Notes: generated from the sequence alone by a model not told the origin. A DNA stretch of 64,000 nucleotides from Marsupella aquatica (GCA_973895155.1 OZ316891.1:23064001-23128000); one strand, 5' to 3'; shown: positions 20,029-32,242, counted from the first letter of the stretch. Made by a program: numbers and translations.

Positions 20029-20680
20029 CTCACACGTACAGATGCTCCCATATATCCTCATTCAGATCCCAATCTCGATATAGATTTCTAATCGACCAGA
20101 TGGGATAATCGAACGCAAGACAAAGCCCTGAATCTGATAGCTTTCATAAATATGGAATGAGGTCATCTCTCAAAACGACATCATCCAACGATCCTTGAAA
20201 CGACTTAGCGAACAATAATCCGCATACAATTGTCTGGCATGTATGGGAAGGACAGGCATCAATCTAGATTATATTCTCTGGTCGATAATTTTGAAACATA
20301 TCACGTAGTCTCTCGATAGATTTGAAGACAACAGTCTTATAATTTTTCTTCACATAACCAAGATTCCAGCAATGATCCCGCGTGAACACATATATTAGCT
20401 ACGACAGGTCGGTGCTCGACAACACTTTTGAAAGTATCTGATAAACCAGTTTATCGTCGAGAATAGACCAGACCATCACATCAAAATGATCATAACAGAA
20501 TTTTATAAGATCATGAAGATGCAGCCTCGGAACGACACATAGAGATCCGATACGAATTTTGGGTGTCGACTTGAGCTGAGGAGTATATTTTGAAACAGAG
20601 CACAGGAAGTTTTCCAGTCCTAAAACTAGAAGTTGACGCGACCTGCTCCACTTAGACACTTGTAAATGAACAATTTGATT
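20029..20680 (-). pseudogene. FCP1-like copy 2, broken by in-frame stops
   Basis: One continuous frame reads LLVLGLENFLC, then VPRLHLHDLIKFCYDHFDVMVWSI and, near its end, YPIWSIRNLYRDWDLNEDIWEHL, parallel to copy 1. It contains at least three in-frame stops (TAG after TDLS, TAG after ENII, TGA after LIPYL) but no frameshift that I can see. Motif I has Gly where the catalytic Asp should be. A pseudogene of the tandem family. Confidence 0.65.
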
Positions 20681-20702
20681 CTCATATTATGCAATTGCAA
20701 AC

Positions 20703-20722
20703 AACCACGCGACCGAGCGCGT
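20703..20722. repeat. Hyphenated palindrome ACGCG-ACCGAG-CGCGT
   Basis: The arms ACGCG and CGCGT pair across six bases. It lies between FCP1-like copies 2 and 3, in the same relative place as the copy at 19921. Confidence 0.55.
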
Positions 20723-20790
20723 CACTCCCAAAATATAAAGTTCAATTTCAATCAATTTATAAATAATAATTGATAATAAACAATAAACGT

Positions 20791-21229
20791 TTACTTATTG
20801 GACTTATCCCAGGCTTCTATAGCACGGTCTTTTTTGGCAGATAAGTATTTCATAAATTCGTCAAACTTTTCTAAATGGTCTTTATTCCCCTGATTACGAA
20901 TGATCACATTTCTTCTCCAAAGATTTGTCTTATCAATATAATCTTTCTCAAGATTTTCTTGAGAGAACGTTGGAATCCCATATCCACTAAGGAGCTCGTG
21001 GAATGTCAACTTGTCAATTGACATGTCGCATAGATATGGATATACTTTCTTTCTAAAAAATAGGTCATCATCGAGCCCAGAATATGCATCGGGATACAGC
21101 GATGAATAGATAGAAGTCATTAAGGCTCGTTTTATATGCAGCATCATCGACAAGAATGACATTCTCAATGTTGTAATCTTTAATATCGGCGGCAATGTCG
21201 AAGAGACATTTGACAAATAAGGGGATGTC
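20791..21229 (-). pseudogene. FCP1-like copy 3, C-terminal part
   Basis: This piece reads on from the junction with the G1 element as PLFVKCLFDIAADIKDYN and then NVILVDDAAYK, an intact HAD motif III (VDD). A single-base frameshift at about 21130 moves the rest into another frame, ending ...DRAIEAWDKSNK at 20791. The matching 5' part is at 58837-59306. The 5-bp ATGTC (21225-21229) is duplicated at 58832-58836, which proves the split by G1. Confidence 0.7.
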
Positions 21230-21484
21230 TGTGGTGCATCCCATGGCTCCCCAAACCCAAGAAACCCCCCCGCACAAGCCGATTCCTGCAGGTTTCGTGC
21301 TCGGCGAGGCCATTTCCGCAGCTTAGCGGCATGGGATGCTGCTACCCTCCTACTACTCCTATTAACATTTTACACACATATACTAGACAGATCCTTCATC
21401 GGGTCATGAGATACGCAGTTGGCCTAATCTAGACCTTCTCTTGTCTTTCTCTCCTGTTGGTTAGGTATATTTGGATTCCGCCGC

Positions 21485-23711
21485 TGTCATGAGGTTTCCA
21501 TCCTAAAGGAGGAATCCTCATGTTTTGTGAAGGAAGTTGAAACCAATTTTGCTTCTAACTTGGGCAAGTTGACTTGACTTGAGCTAACTTGACCAAGGTG
21601 AAGGAGGAAGTAGAGTTATGAGGGTCAAGGTAGGGATGAGGTCGAGCCTACCCACCCTTGTTACTATTGTGGGGTATGTTTTTCATTTGTGACCAGCGAT
21701 TAAGTTATCATTTGGCGGATTGGCGGAATGGAGGTTGCTTGCTCAACAAGCAAGGTATTTAGGGTTTTGGCAACATGGTGACCAGGTTCATTGAATACAT
21801 GGAGGAGGTGACCAGGTTCAAGGCATGTAAGAGGGTTTGATCCAAGTGCATCAGTTTTGTGAGATTTGGACCAGATTTAGATTTTTGTGTTAAATGGACC
21901 AAATTCAATGTATCTACTTCAACGGTGGATCTGGGTTTTGGTTAATGGATGGTTTGGATTGAAGGTGGAGATGTGAGTTAGGGCTTGGTGGAGGTCGTGG
22001 CTTTTTCAAAAAGGTCAAAGCTCATTTGGTTTACAAGTTACTAAGGAGGGGTTTTTTGGCTCATTTTTGGCCGTTTGATCTAATTGGTGTGAGATCGAGG
22101 GCTGTGATTCAACGAGGATTAAAACCATAAGTGGAGGGGCTTGTGGGTGCCCTGGGCCTTCCCACGTGGGTACTAAAGGAGGAAGTTCGAGTGGCCAAGG
22201 GTTCGGAAGTTAGATGCTGCTGAAGTGCTGCCGTTTTGCCGTTTTGGAGTGTTAAGTCCCATTTTTAGTTGTAGGAGCGAACCTCTTGAGGGGAGCTCGA
22301 GCATGAGGCATGAGTGAAGGGGGAGCCCTCCTCCTTGGCCATGGCCTTAGGATTTTGAGGGTAGGAGATGTAGAGGCAATTTTGTGAAGAGATAGATGGA
22401 GTAGAAGCTTTGAATGTGAAGAGATTGAGTTTTGTGACGGTTTTTCTAGGGATTTGGAGAGAGGTTTCGAATGTAGGAGAGGCTGACTCAAAGCCTTAGG
22501 AAGGAGGTAGGATGTGAGTAGGAAGTATAAGGAGCTTGCATGAGAGATTGCCCACAAGAAGGCATACTCGAATGTAGGTTTGTTGCTTCAAGTTTTGAGG
22601 AGAATGGACTCGTAGGAGATTTTCAAAAGCTTAGAGGAGATAAGACCTAATCTTGTTGAAGCTTGGGAGTCTTGCATTAGAGATGGCTCACTAAGAAGCC
22701 TACTCTCTTGTAAACTCCTTGACTTGAAGCTTCAAAAGTAGATTTGGTTGATAGAAGGAAGTATGAGAGAAGGAGACTAGGGTTTTGAAGCTTGGATAGG
22801 CTATGGAGGGATTTTGAATGCTTGGTTGATGATTAGACTTGGTGATGATTCATTTTTGCTAGGAGGGTCTTGCTTGTGACCCATGTTTTTACTTGGAGGC
22901 CATGATGCTACATGTGCCTTCTTGCTATGCATTTAGAGGAGAGGTATCCTCGTTTTTGAGATGTGTGTTGATGCCTTGCTTTGGCTATGAGTGATGGAAT
23001 GGTTAGAATGAATGTCTTCATGCCATTTTTGAATGTTGTTGTGAGCTTGAAGGTGTTTTTGAAAGTAGATGGGTTGGATGAAGGTACTTTTGAAAGTAGT
23101 TATTATGCATGAGGGAAGTTGCAAGAGTAAAGAGTGAAGGCATTTTTGATTGATGGAATGGGTTGTTTGTGGATTGTACTTGGTGGTTCTACTAGAGGAA
23201 GGGACTAAGGTCAATTCCATGTTTGTTAAGGAGTTTGTTGACCAACCCTAGGTCACTTTTCAAAAGTAGTTTTCCATGTTTCAACAGTTGGATGTTTGAC
23301 TGGTGCATAGAGATGCCTTGCATACCTTTGGATGTCCCACTTGTCTTAGCCACAACCAAGAGTGACCCTTAACTTGACCACATTGATGTAAGCTTGAACT
23401 TGTATACCTTAGAGGGTTGCAAGGGATTGTGTGCAATCAAGTGTTGGAAAAGGAATGGTGACCAATTGAATGTTGGGCTTAGACTTGTGAGGATTACATT
23501 GGGAAGCTTGAACTAGTTATTTTGATTGTGATTGGATATGAGTATGTAAATGGCTTGAGTTTTGAAAGCATGCTTGCTTGCTTGTGATGATGTGGATGAA
23601 AGGTTAGGGTAGATACTTTGTCTTGTTTGCAACCGTTTCCTATCTCAAGCAGCCGTACACCCTGCGTGTCCCTTGAGGCCTTTTCCCACCTCTTTGCTTA
23701 TCCTCAGGACA
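21485..23711. mobile_element. S1: probable solo LTR, 2.2 kb, unknown family
   Basis: It starts TGTCATGAGG and ends CTCAGGACA (TGTC...GACA ends). It interrupts a sequence that is continuous in the other G1 LTRs (GGATTCCGCCGCCGGAATG). The duplication is CCGC (4 bp, 21481-21484 and 23712-23715); a 5-bp version would need one mismatch. No convincing reading frame in either direction. The sequence is G- and T-rich on the plus strand with many TTTTG and GGAGG blocks. Confidence 0.65.
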
Positions 23712-24373
23712 CCGCCGGAATGATCCCCAATTGGTTTGGTTAAGCCGCTAAGACCTCTCTCAGCTCAACACATCCAACTCTCACTCCCTTGCTTACTTCC
23801 CTTCTACTTGTTGATGTGGGCACTCTTCACACAAGTTAATGCGACACACAAATAGCAAAATGACTCCTTCTGACTGAGTTATACCATGCACATGAAATAC
23901 AGACAGTACATCTCATGTACAAGCTCTGCGAACTAAGCCGTGAGGCCAACTCTATTGAGTACTTAGGTATGAGGAAACATGAATATACACAAGGGTCACT
24001 GTATAACTAATCGAGAGCTTCTCTTACTACTTGATCCCAGCCCTGCTGGTGCAACTAAAAACTTGCTAAAGAAGAGGCCCTGAACTCCCCGCAACCCAGG
24101 TACTTATCCTGGTTGCGGATCCGCCTGATTCCTTGCAGTGTAAGCCTAATCTACCTACAGTAATCTACTTGACTGTAATCTATCTATGTACAGCAAGCCA
24201 GGAGCACAAGTGTCACCCTCACCCGTGGATCCAAAATCCCACTAATCTAAGTGTCAGGGCCGTCTCCAGGTCCTGATCCTAAGTCTAAACTTGGAGATCA
24301 GCGCCCGCCCTTCCCACTCACGCCTCCTACCTCCACGTCCGCCTTCCCTAAAAGGGACGGCGCCCTTACACCG

Positions 24374-25657
24374 TCACGACACCGGTGGCTGGTCCTCACT
24401 GGACACCCCCAACGCATCCTCTATAGCCACTGCCGTTGGTCCGTCCTCTAACAGATTACCTGCCCTTGACCGAGTCAACTCTTCATCGGCCTGACTGGGT
24501 CCACCCTCGGCTTTGGCCTCAGCCTCGGTCAAGGCCTCCAATACGGCTACGGCCTCCCCGGCATGTTCTAGTGGAGGATCCGGTACCTCGGTATCATTAC
24601 TGGTTCTCCCGGCCTCGCCCTTGCCATCTCCTCTTCCTAGGACTGGTGGATCCACCGTCATGCCGATGCTGGAGATTGGTGTCGGGTTTATCTTCTCGGT
24701 CACAACGGCTTGAGAAGCCATATAACTCCCAGACCCAAAAGGTTTCCGCTTCTTTTGCTTCCCTATTTTGACAGCCAGTTCCTTCCCCTTGCCACTTACC
24801 TTTGGCACTGGGGTGAGTGTTTCGGCTTATCCTACGGCCAATACTACCCCTGGTAACTGGGTTCCCCCAATTGGAGTTGGACCTGATGAAGCCAAGCATT
24901 TAAATACTGCGGCTTGTGTCTTCAGCCGCTCCGTTTGGTTGTTGGCCCTCCGCTGTAGGTTCTCCATCTTCCTTGTGATTTCCTCCAACTCCTCTTGGGT
25001 CTCGTCCAGGTCGTTGCACGCCTCCTCCAGCTCCTTATTGGCTTCCTCCAATTCTTTCTTTAAGGTAGCCCTCTCCTCCTCGGTTGCTCTTAGCTCCTTG
25101 TCGAGCTCTGCTATGACCACAGACTCCATCTTATTCATCTTGGCATAAGTTTGGTTGAGCTGGTCGTCCTTTTCATGCAGGTCAGCCTTGAAGCTGGCCG
25201 TTAGGGACGCAAGCTCCTGTTGCAGTGCAATAATCCCTTGATAGGATTTCCCTAACTCTGCTTCCTTCTGCTCAAGGGCTCCACGGATATCTTCGAGCTT
25301 TCCTTTCAACGCCCTCTCCCTTCTTTGGTTCTCCACCATTGCTCGATTGTTGGTTGCTAAGTGGGCCTCCTCTGCATCCCTTAGCTCCCGCTTCCATTTC
25401 TCTCTTTCTTTGACTGTGCCGGCCAACTGTCCTTGGGTCCGAATCAGGTTATCCTTGATAATCTGATTGTCAGACTGAGCCGTATCCAACTGCCCTTGCA
25501 TGATGTTTAGCTCATGCCGCTTGATCCGTAGCTCATCTTGGGCTTTCTTGGCCACCTGTAGGACTTCCACCTGGGCTTCCTTCTCCCTAAGCCGCCGGAT
25601 GACCTCGTTCTTCTTGCTTCTCTCCAAAGCCACCGCTTCTTCTAATCGGTGCTTTTC
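24374..25657 (-). pseudogene. G1 3' LTR reading frame, C-terminal part (coiled coil and acidic tail)
   Basis: The minus-strand frames read RLEEAVALERSKKNEVIRRLREKEA, followed by long heptad-rich coiled coil, then a basic/Pro patch and the tail EALTEAEAKAEGGPSQAD. These match the last third of the intact LTR protein at 9918-13541. A frameshift near 24820-24830 separates the coiled coil from the tail. The upstream portion is displaced by S2. Confidence 0.75.
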
Positions 25658-26557
25658 TGTCACGTCATCAGCCTTGGCCTTAACTCGGGCTTCAACTTTA
25701 AACGGGCACATCCTTTGTAAATATGAGGGTTCGGGCAGGGAGGGAAGAACGTAATGCACCTAATTCACGTAAACTAGCGCTAAGTGCGCATACTATTAGA
25801 TACGGACACCTCCTAGGTATGGTTTGTGTTCTGCCGCCGGAACGTACCTTAGTCAATAGCAGGATCAACCCCGGCCTAAGGACTTCTAAACCGTTGTGTT
25901 GTCCACCTTTGATCCGGATTCAATGATACAGGTCCTCAACCCGTGCTCGCAACCACATACCCGCAAGCTGCACCTCGTGCACGACTCGAGTAGTGCGTTC
26001 GGCCCGGTGTCGTCACCTATACACAAGATTCATACACACATACACACGCACAAGCATACAATCTCAATTTACACGAAGGAAATAATGGGAAAGGATTTTA
26101 CTACATAGGGGACATAAGTGTACACTTGGTTGACCCGACAGCTCAGGAATGAACAGGTTCAAGGCCGAGGGTGTACACTACAATGGAGCCCGGCTCCGCA
26201 CTTGCCCGACGAGCTTAGTCCTACCCCCCTCCACTTGGTACTCTTTCACTCCCAAAGGTCAGGACTCCTCGCACGTACCACGGATGTCCAACTCTGAGAC
26301 TAAAAACCCCCCCTTGCTTCTACCGAGGGGTGCACTAAATACTAAGGGCCGAGGAACAGAGTGTCCTCCCGCCCAAAGATTTGCTGACTAAGGTCCTAAC
26401 TAAGCTGACTGTCAGGCCAAAAAACGGCTGTATCTTATTAGAAGATCCTAATCTACGCAGGCTGGACAGCATGGCAGTGCTGCTGTAACTAAGGCAGGTG
26501 CCTGTCCCAATAGCCTGACTTAGCTATTCCTAACCCTATTCTAATCCTACTCCGCCG

Positions 26558-27296
26558 CTAATGTATGGCACGCTTGCCAGAGCCGTCCAAGTGGGAACGG
26601 TCATCCCGTTGCTTGCAAAGTCTAGCGTTGTCCGACTTGAGGAGTTGGACTTGGTCTAGTAGAGATTTGTTCTCTCGCTTCGCCGCATCCGTCTCCTCCG
26701 TTGCCTCCTGGCATGCCTCTTCCAGCTGCTGGGCGTCGCTTGTCAACTTGCCCACCAACTGGTCCTGCTTCTCGGCTTTGGTTTGAAGCCGCGCTACTTT
26801 GGCTTGTAGCGTGGCTATCTCCGCAGTGTCCCGCTAGGCCCGTTCTTCAGCCTCCTCCAGGTCTTTCTGCCAGATGACAGTTTGATTCTTCAAACTGTCA
26901 ATCTGGGACCAGAGCCATGAAATCTCGGCCTCGTTCCCAGCTTTGGCCTGCTCGGCTAGGGCGATAAGGGCATGCGCCTTTGCTAACAACTCATTGGCGG
27001 CTGCAACTTTGGGTCGTAGTTGCAGAAGCTCAGCCTCTTGAGCTGCAACTTCATTCTTTAAGTATACGGACTCCACCCGGTACCGCTCTATCCTCTGAAG
27101 GGCCTCTGACTGGGCCCGACCTGCCTGTACTGCGGCAACCAACTCCTGATTGAAGAAACAGGCTACCTTCCGGGCCATGAACTCCCCGGTATCCCGGGAA
27201 ATTTGATGAGAGAAATCTCCCAGAAGCCCGTTCAGAAATGTACCCGATACGAAGAGTTCCAGGTGGTCCAGGTTGTGCCTGTCCGGAGTTGGGCAC
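26558..27296 (-). pseudogene. LTR-encoded protein of S2, coiled-coil part (fragmented)
   Basis: Two frames read YLKNEVAAQEAELLQL...LIALAEQAKAGNEAEIS and LTSDAQQLEEACQEATEETD. Both are long heptad-rich helices like the coiled coil of the G1 LTR protein. They are separated by stops and a frame change, so this copy is broken. Confidence 0.55.
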
Positions 27297-27616
27297 GGGT
27301 AGACGTCAACACGCGCGGGGGCCGGGGCAGTGACATCCAGCCCTAGGGACGTGTTGGAAGGGGCTGGAGTGTCCTCCTATAGCAAAGTCTGGTTCTCCGG
27401 AACAGCCACCGGTGGGTCCTTGGGAGACCCGGGCATGAGTAAGACCTCCGCTGTACCAACTTCTGTACTTAGCCCGGCTTGTTGGATCGCATCTACGGTT
27501 GTGATAATCGACCCATCCGGTACCTCCTTGGTCACGACTGCAGCTATTTGTGGGGGTGGGGTGGGTGAAGCCTGCGTGTCCGCTGGACTTTGGGCCTCGG
27601 GTTGGGGCCGTCTCTC

Positions 27617-28933
27617 CTAGGCCGGGAAAACCCACCTAACTGGGACCAGCCTGGTAATGTTGACACGGGGAAGGGTTCGTCGATCAAACCGAGCATACCA
27701 CTCAAGAATGATCTCGATGTGGCTAGCGAAATACGCCTTCCCTCCAATGTACAGCGTCTTTCTTCGCAACTCCATCTCTTCATGGAATTTTTTAACAAAG
27801 TACGACGCCCACTTCCTAGGTCGATAGTTCTCGACCTGGATAACCTGGGCGACAGAGATCTCCCCCCGGGGTTCCATCATGTGGAGGGCGTACCTTTGGA
27901 ACTCCAGTCGCTCAGCTATCTCGGGGATGAGGCAGGTCCTCATCACAAACCCGTTGTCCACTGCTCCCTTTGAGGGAAAACTCAAGGATTGGTACTTGGC
28001 TCCCTTGCCCCCGGGGGCCCATGATTCGACTGGGTGGTCCCCTTCGGGTAACCCGAAGATCATCTTGAGCCGCTCTTCCGTGAGGGACATATTCCTTCCC
28101 TGCAACCGAGTTTGTTGACGTGCGTCATCATAATTCTTGACGAATTCTGTCATATCCTCCCCGTAGTACCTGCAAGTGTTCCAGGGGAGAGAGGCGAGGT
28201 GCTCAAATCCCTGAGTCTTTAGGTACACCGCATGCTTGGGATGGAGGATGTTTTTATGCACGTTTTCTCCCATGCGGTGCATTGTCACCTTGGCCACGGC
28301 TACCGTGGCCAATGGTAACCCAGATACAGTGGTGGGTTCCTTCCTCTTCTTCCCCCGTGACTGGCTCGGGGAGGGTGACACCTCCCCATCCTCTCTATCG
28401 GGCATAGGTAGTGCTACCGCCATTAGTAAGGGGCCCGGGGTGGCCACGGTCACCGTGTTGTCTGCTGGAGCCGCTCCTTGGGTCCGAGCATGGGGAGGGG
28501 ACGATGTAGTGTTGGCCCCCTGAGTGTTTGCTCTTCTGGGCCGCCTGAGCAAGGGTGGGGTAGCCTCGTCGTCGTCGCTAAGGTCCACAGCGTCCATGAC
28601 AGAGCGTACTTGTACTGGCGGGGAAAATGGCGGTTGGGTTTGGCTAGGCTGAGGCTGAGGTTGAGGCTGAAGCTGAAGCTGAGCCTGAGTTGGTGCGGGT
28701 ACGGGTATGGGGTTGACTGGGCCGGCGCCGGCGGTTGAGGGTCTAGTTCCCATGAAGCTCTGCAGGTGCTGGTAGAAGTTCTCCGCAGCCGGTGCAGGTG
28801 TCCTTGTTGGACGGGTAGTGCTGGACTCGCTGTTGATGATAGCCTGAACCTGAGCAGAGATGTGGTCGAAGTGATGTCGTTGCAAGTCGATCGTACCCAG
28901 GATATTGAAGACCTCGTCCGGGAGCCAAAGCAA
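27617..28933 (-). CDS. LTR-encoded protein of S2, N-terminal and globular part
   Basis: An open frame of 438 codons. It has a Pro/Gln-rich front half and a globular domain with LTEERLKMIFGLPEGDHP, NGFVMRTCLIPEIAERLEF and EPRGEISVAQVIQVENY. The spacing matches the G1 LTR protein (FGLPMG, NGFFRNTC, LPRAEIGKAQVYLAE). The two are therefore homologous although the DNA is not alignable by eye. The start is uncertain; another frame overlaps upstream to about 29025. It is followed by coiled-coil fragments. Function unknown. Confidence 0.6.
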   Translation of the reverse strand: MLWLPDEVFNILGTIDLQRHHFDHISAQVQAIINSESSTTRPTRTPAPAAENFYQHLQSFMGTRPSTAGAGPVNPIPVPAPTQAQLQLQPQPQPQPSQTQPPFSPPVQVRSVMDAVDLSDDDEATPPLLRRPRRANTQGANTTSSPPHARTQGAAPADNTVTVATPGPLLMAVALPMPDREDGEVSPSPSQSRGKKRKEPTTVSGLPLATVAVAKVTMHRMGENVHKNILHPKHAVYLKTQGFEHLASLPWNTCRYYGEDMTEFVKNYDDARQQTRLQGRNMSLTEERLKMIFGLPEGDHPVESWAPGGKGAKYQSLSFPSKGAVDNGFVMRTCLIPEIAERLEFQRYALHMMEPRGEISVAQVIQVENYRPRKWASYFVKKFHEEMELRRKTLYIGGKAYFASHIEIILEWYARFDRRTLPRVNITRLVPVRWVFPA

Positions 28934-29669
28934 TGCTTCCTAGAAACCGATATAGTTGTCTCCGTTGAAGAAGTACCCAGATACCTGTGCTGGTCGGTAG
29001 AGCTCGCTCTGAGACGGGTAGTCAAAGTTAAGGATATAGCGGTGTCATCCTGCTAGGCGGATGGCTCTCGCGTACTCGCGTTCAATTTTGTATCGGCGCG
29101 GGTTGGCGTGTTTCAACGAGTCGGCCAAGTGTCTTCTGGTAGATAGGAACTGCGTCCAGAATCGAATGGCCGAACTGGAGAGGATCATGTGAGACATTCA
29201 GAGGAGATAGTAGTGGCAAGTAAGAGCAAACGAGAGAGCTGGGGTCGAAGCTGGCGCGCGGTCTGATGGACTGGTTCACTACAAAGGGTCGGCTCCCTTT
29301 TTATACCTTGAGGGCTTGTCGCTCCCCTGACATCTCCTTGTTGCCTATAGGCTGAACCGTTCACGCTTGTAGTGTACCGGCCACTCTGCCGGTCTGAGTC
29401 ACCGCGTGTTAGTGGATGCCTCCCGAAGTTCGTTATATGGACCGGAGGGAGGGGCCCCTCCACGCTCGTAACCCGGGCGTGCAAATGGTGACGCGCCGCC
29501 AGCCCGAACATGAATTCCCCTTATTGACTAATGATTTCCTACTCATAATGGCTACCTAAATACTGTCGTTATGCTAATCATAGCGGCTTAAGATACCCCT
29601 AACGCGCGTGCTAAGCACGGTTTAGACCAAATTACTCATTACTCGCCGTACCGGCGGCGTCACATTTTC

Positions 29670-31941
29670 CAACATCTCCCTCTAGAAAAAGGGTCCCCAC
29701 ACATCTCCCCGTACTCCATGGCTCTATCCTTAGCATAGGTGGAGTAACTAGAAGTCATCGGCATCAACCACCCCGGCCTCTGCTCCCAAGCCGCCTTGCG
29801 GATTTCTTCTATGGTGGCAAGAGGGTTGCTTCTTTTTTCGGCAAGCCGCCTGATGTCCTTCGGCCAATCTCCTCCTAGTAAATCCTTCTCCCTAGCCAGG
29901 GCTGCTTTCTCTTCCTCCCTAAGTCGCTCCTGAAATTCTTGTGCCGTCTGCTTTATGCCGTCAAAGCTCGGGGGAGAAATCTCTGGTGGGGGAGACTCGG
30001 GGCTACTCTGTTGGGTGGGGTCCCCTCGAACTACTCTTGGAAGCGTGGGGATAAATTGGCCACAGGTCCTTACTCCTGGAACATGATGATCCGACACATA
30101 GCCGGAGTTATCATTGCTGTAGTCCTCCACCGCCTCCTCCACTACTTGGACTCCCGGCTTCTCCCTTTGGTCCCCTGGTCTTGTTGTGAAATGGCCTCTG
30201 GTTCCTCTGGTTTCCAGGCTGTCGTCTCCCTTTGCTCTCCGCGGGAAGGAGCCTTAGGCTGCTCTGTCTCTGATTCGGGGCTTGAGGCTCCCACATACAT
30301 TTGCACTCCCGGCTTGTGTTCTGGCCTCCTGGTCTCCTTGGCTCCAGTAAAGGGGTCTTCCCTTCTGAGTCGGCTTAGGCCCACCTCTAGGGTATCGTCC
30401 TGTATTGTTGCCGTTGCCGTTGCCATTGCCGGAACCGTTCTCCTTTCCTTCTCCAGCAATTTCAGCAGATTTTGCATGCCTGGTTGCTGCATCGGCACGT
30501 CTTCTTTCTTTGTCCGAAACACTTGCTGGATCGTTGGACTGTCAGGCTGGTTGGGCTTCTCTGGTGCCGGCCCTTGCTCCAGAACCTCCTCCGGTGCCCT
30601 TGCCGATAGGGGAAGTACTGGGGCAAAGAGTTGACTTCTGGCATACCGGCACAACAGCGGCATGTGATAGCCAAGCCGGGACACACTTCCCACGCCGATC
30701 ACCTGCTGTTCCTCCTTCAAGATTTTCTTTAGTTGGTTGAGGAGGTACCCGTTGTAATCTTGGCTTGGGTCTAGCCTTTCTGCCAGGTAGACCTGAGCCT
30801 TGCCAATCTCTGCCCTCGGCAAGTTATAGTGCATGGTCACCCGCAAGAAATCGATCATCTCTCCAATGTGCGGGTTGGTGCAGGTGTTTGGGAAGAAGCC
30901 ATTCTTCATTGATGGTCCTGGGAACGACCGGAACTCCTTGTCAGGTAAGGTCTTCCTGGTATCAACCTTGGTCTTATTACCCATCGGCAAGCCAAACACC
31001 TCAACAATCACCCGGGGAGTGACATAGAAATCCTTCCCATACACCCTCGTGGAATTGGTCTCGGGTTCCCATGATCCCACAAATTCTAATAAGTCTGAGT
31101 CCGGCACCTCCGGCTTCAGCCATGGTAATCTTACAAAGGCTTCAAAGCCGGATCCGGCCATGAAGCCTTGGTACTTCTTGGTCTGCATGGCCGTAAAGCA
31201 TGCATCCTCCTCCCGTACAAAGTGTAATTGCACCTCCTTCAGTAGGGTTGCCGCCCAGCCTTTCCAGGTGTCATCGTTTGTTGGAATGGCCTTGATGGGA
31301 TTGACCTCTTCCTCTTTGGCGTCTCCCCTTGTCCTGCTTTGCTGCTCTGCTGGCTTCCTAGGTACCGCCAACCTTGCTCTTTTTGTCGGGTGGCCTTTTC
31401 GTTGTTGTTGCAGCGATTGGCTTCCTGGATGCCGACGATTCTATTTTCGCAAAACAGAAGGTCGTCGAGCTGATTGGCAGTAGGAGTCCACAAGAACTCG
31501 GCCTTGATAAGTTCTCCTCCTAAGAAAGCCATCTTTTGCAGTTCCCAGAGCCGAGAGAGCTCCTGCCGTTCTCGAGCTGCTCTCTCTGATTCTTCATCCT
31601 CGTAAGTCCTGATGTACTCACCTGCCCATTCAAACAGGCATCCCCAAAAATGTGCCGCTTGATTGACGTTGCTCATACCCTCCTTGAGTTGATCATTGGT
31701 ATCTGTTCCCACCCCAAGTGCTTGCCTAAGCAGCTGACAGCATTTGTCCTCCCGTGGTTGTCTGCCCAGTTCGTTCTTGCAAATGAGTCACTATTCCTCG
31801 CGAGCGGTCCTTACCCCTCTCCTCCTCTGGTCTTCCCTTGTTGGTCACCCCTAGCCGCCAACGCTTAGCGCGCCCTAACCCTAATCGTGTTCTCTCCCCC
31901 GGCGTCCTTACTTCCGGCCTCGGCCCGGGTTCCATAGTCAC
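29670..31941 (-). pseudogene. G1 3' LTR reading frame, N-terminal and globular part
   Basis: Fragments starting at ATG 31941 (MTMEPGPRPEVRT) continue through NVNQAAHFWGCLFE, a KR-rich linker and the globular domain (FGLPMGNKTKV, NGFFPNTC, LPRAEIGKAQVYLAERL) to the Pro/Glu-rich linker near 29670. At least two frame changes (about 31240-31370 and 30140) break it. The conserved ATG is the same one as in the intact copy at 13541. Confidence 0.75.
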
Positions 31942-32038
31942 CCTTAATTGTTTATATTTTCCTTGTTTTGTTCCTATACTAAGGTGTTTCTAGGGTACAC
32001 TCCTGCTTTACCATGTAAACCGGGCTAGTGATTCTTGG

Positions 32039-32242
32039 CTAGGCATCACATAGCTCCCCACTTAATTGTGAAGCGTCCTCGCAAACAACTTCATCTTCGT
32101 CCATATAATATTTCTTGAGGCGGTCGTAATGGATGCAAACTGGGTACACCTCTCCAGTAATGTTGGCCAATTGCACGGAGCCATTGGAGAACCTCATGGT
32201 TACTCTAAAGGGTCCTAACCAGCGAGTGTAAAGTTTACCTGG
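32039..32242 (-). pseudogene. G1 polyprotein, C-terminal end
   Basis: The frame reads GKLYTRWLGPFRVTMRFSNG, then VHYDRLK-like (CIHYDRLKKYY), and stops at 32039 inside the LTR. It is the tail after integrase found in Athila/Tat-like gypsy. It joins ...NRFPG at 44739 across G2; CCTGG (32238-32242) is duplicated at 44734-44738. Confidence 0.8.

Larger units (their letters stand above)
25658..29664 (-). mobile_element. S2: solo LTR of a second gypsy family, 4.0 kb
   Basis: It is flanked by the perfect 5-bp duplication TTTTC (25653-25657 and 29665-29669), and removal restores the G1 LTR sequence. On the plus strand it starts TGTCACGTC and ends GGCGTCACA. No gag-pol sequence inside, so a solo LTR is the best reading. 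It carries its own minus-strand frames (27617-28933 and 26558-27296) with the same layout as the G1 LTR protein. The stretch 25658-26557 has no gene that I can support and may be R-U5. Confidence 0.8.
21230..32050 (-). mobile_element. G1 3' LTR (about 4.57 kb plus two nested solo LTRs)
   Basis: It starts TGTGGTGCATCCC and ends GGCATCACA. Pieces 21230-21484, 23712-25657 and 29665-32050 align in order with the solo LTR at 8997-13656. It carries a broken version of the LTR reading frame. The gag-pol stop codon (32039-32041) lies ten bases inside this LTR, and a purine tract (minus strand AAGTGGGGAGCTA) abuts it at 32051. Confidence 0.88.

Noticed and set aside
21485-23711. ORFs of about 95-100 codons in S1
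   Set aside because: Low-complexity, no motifs, and the segment has LTR ends and no coding partner.
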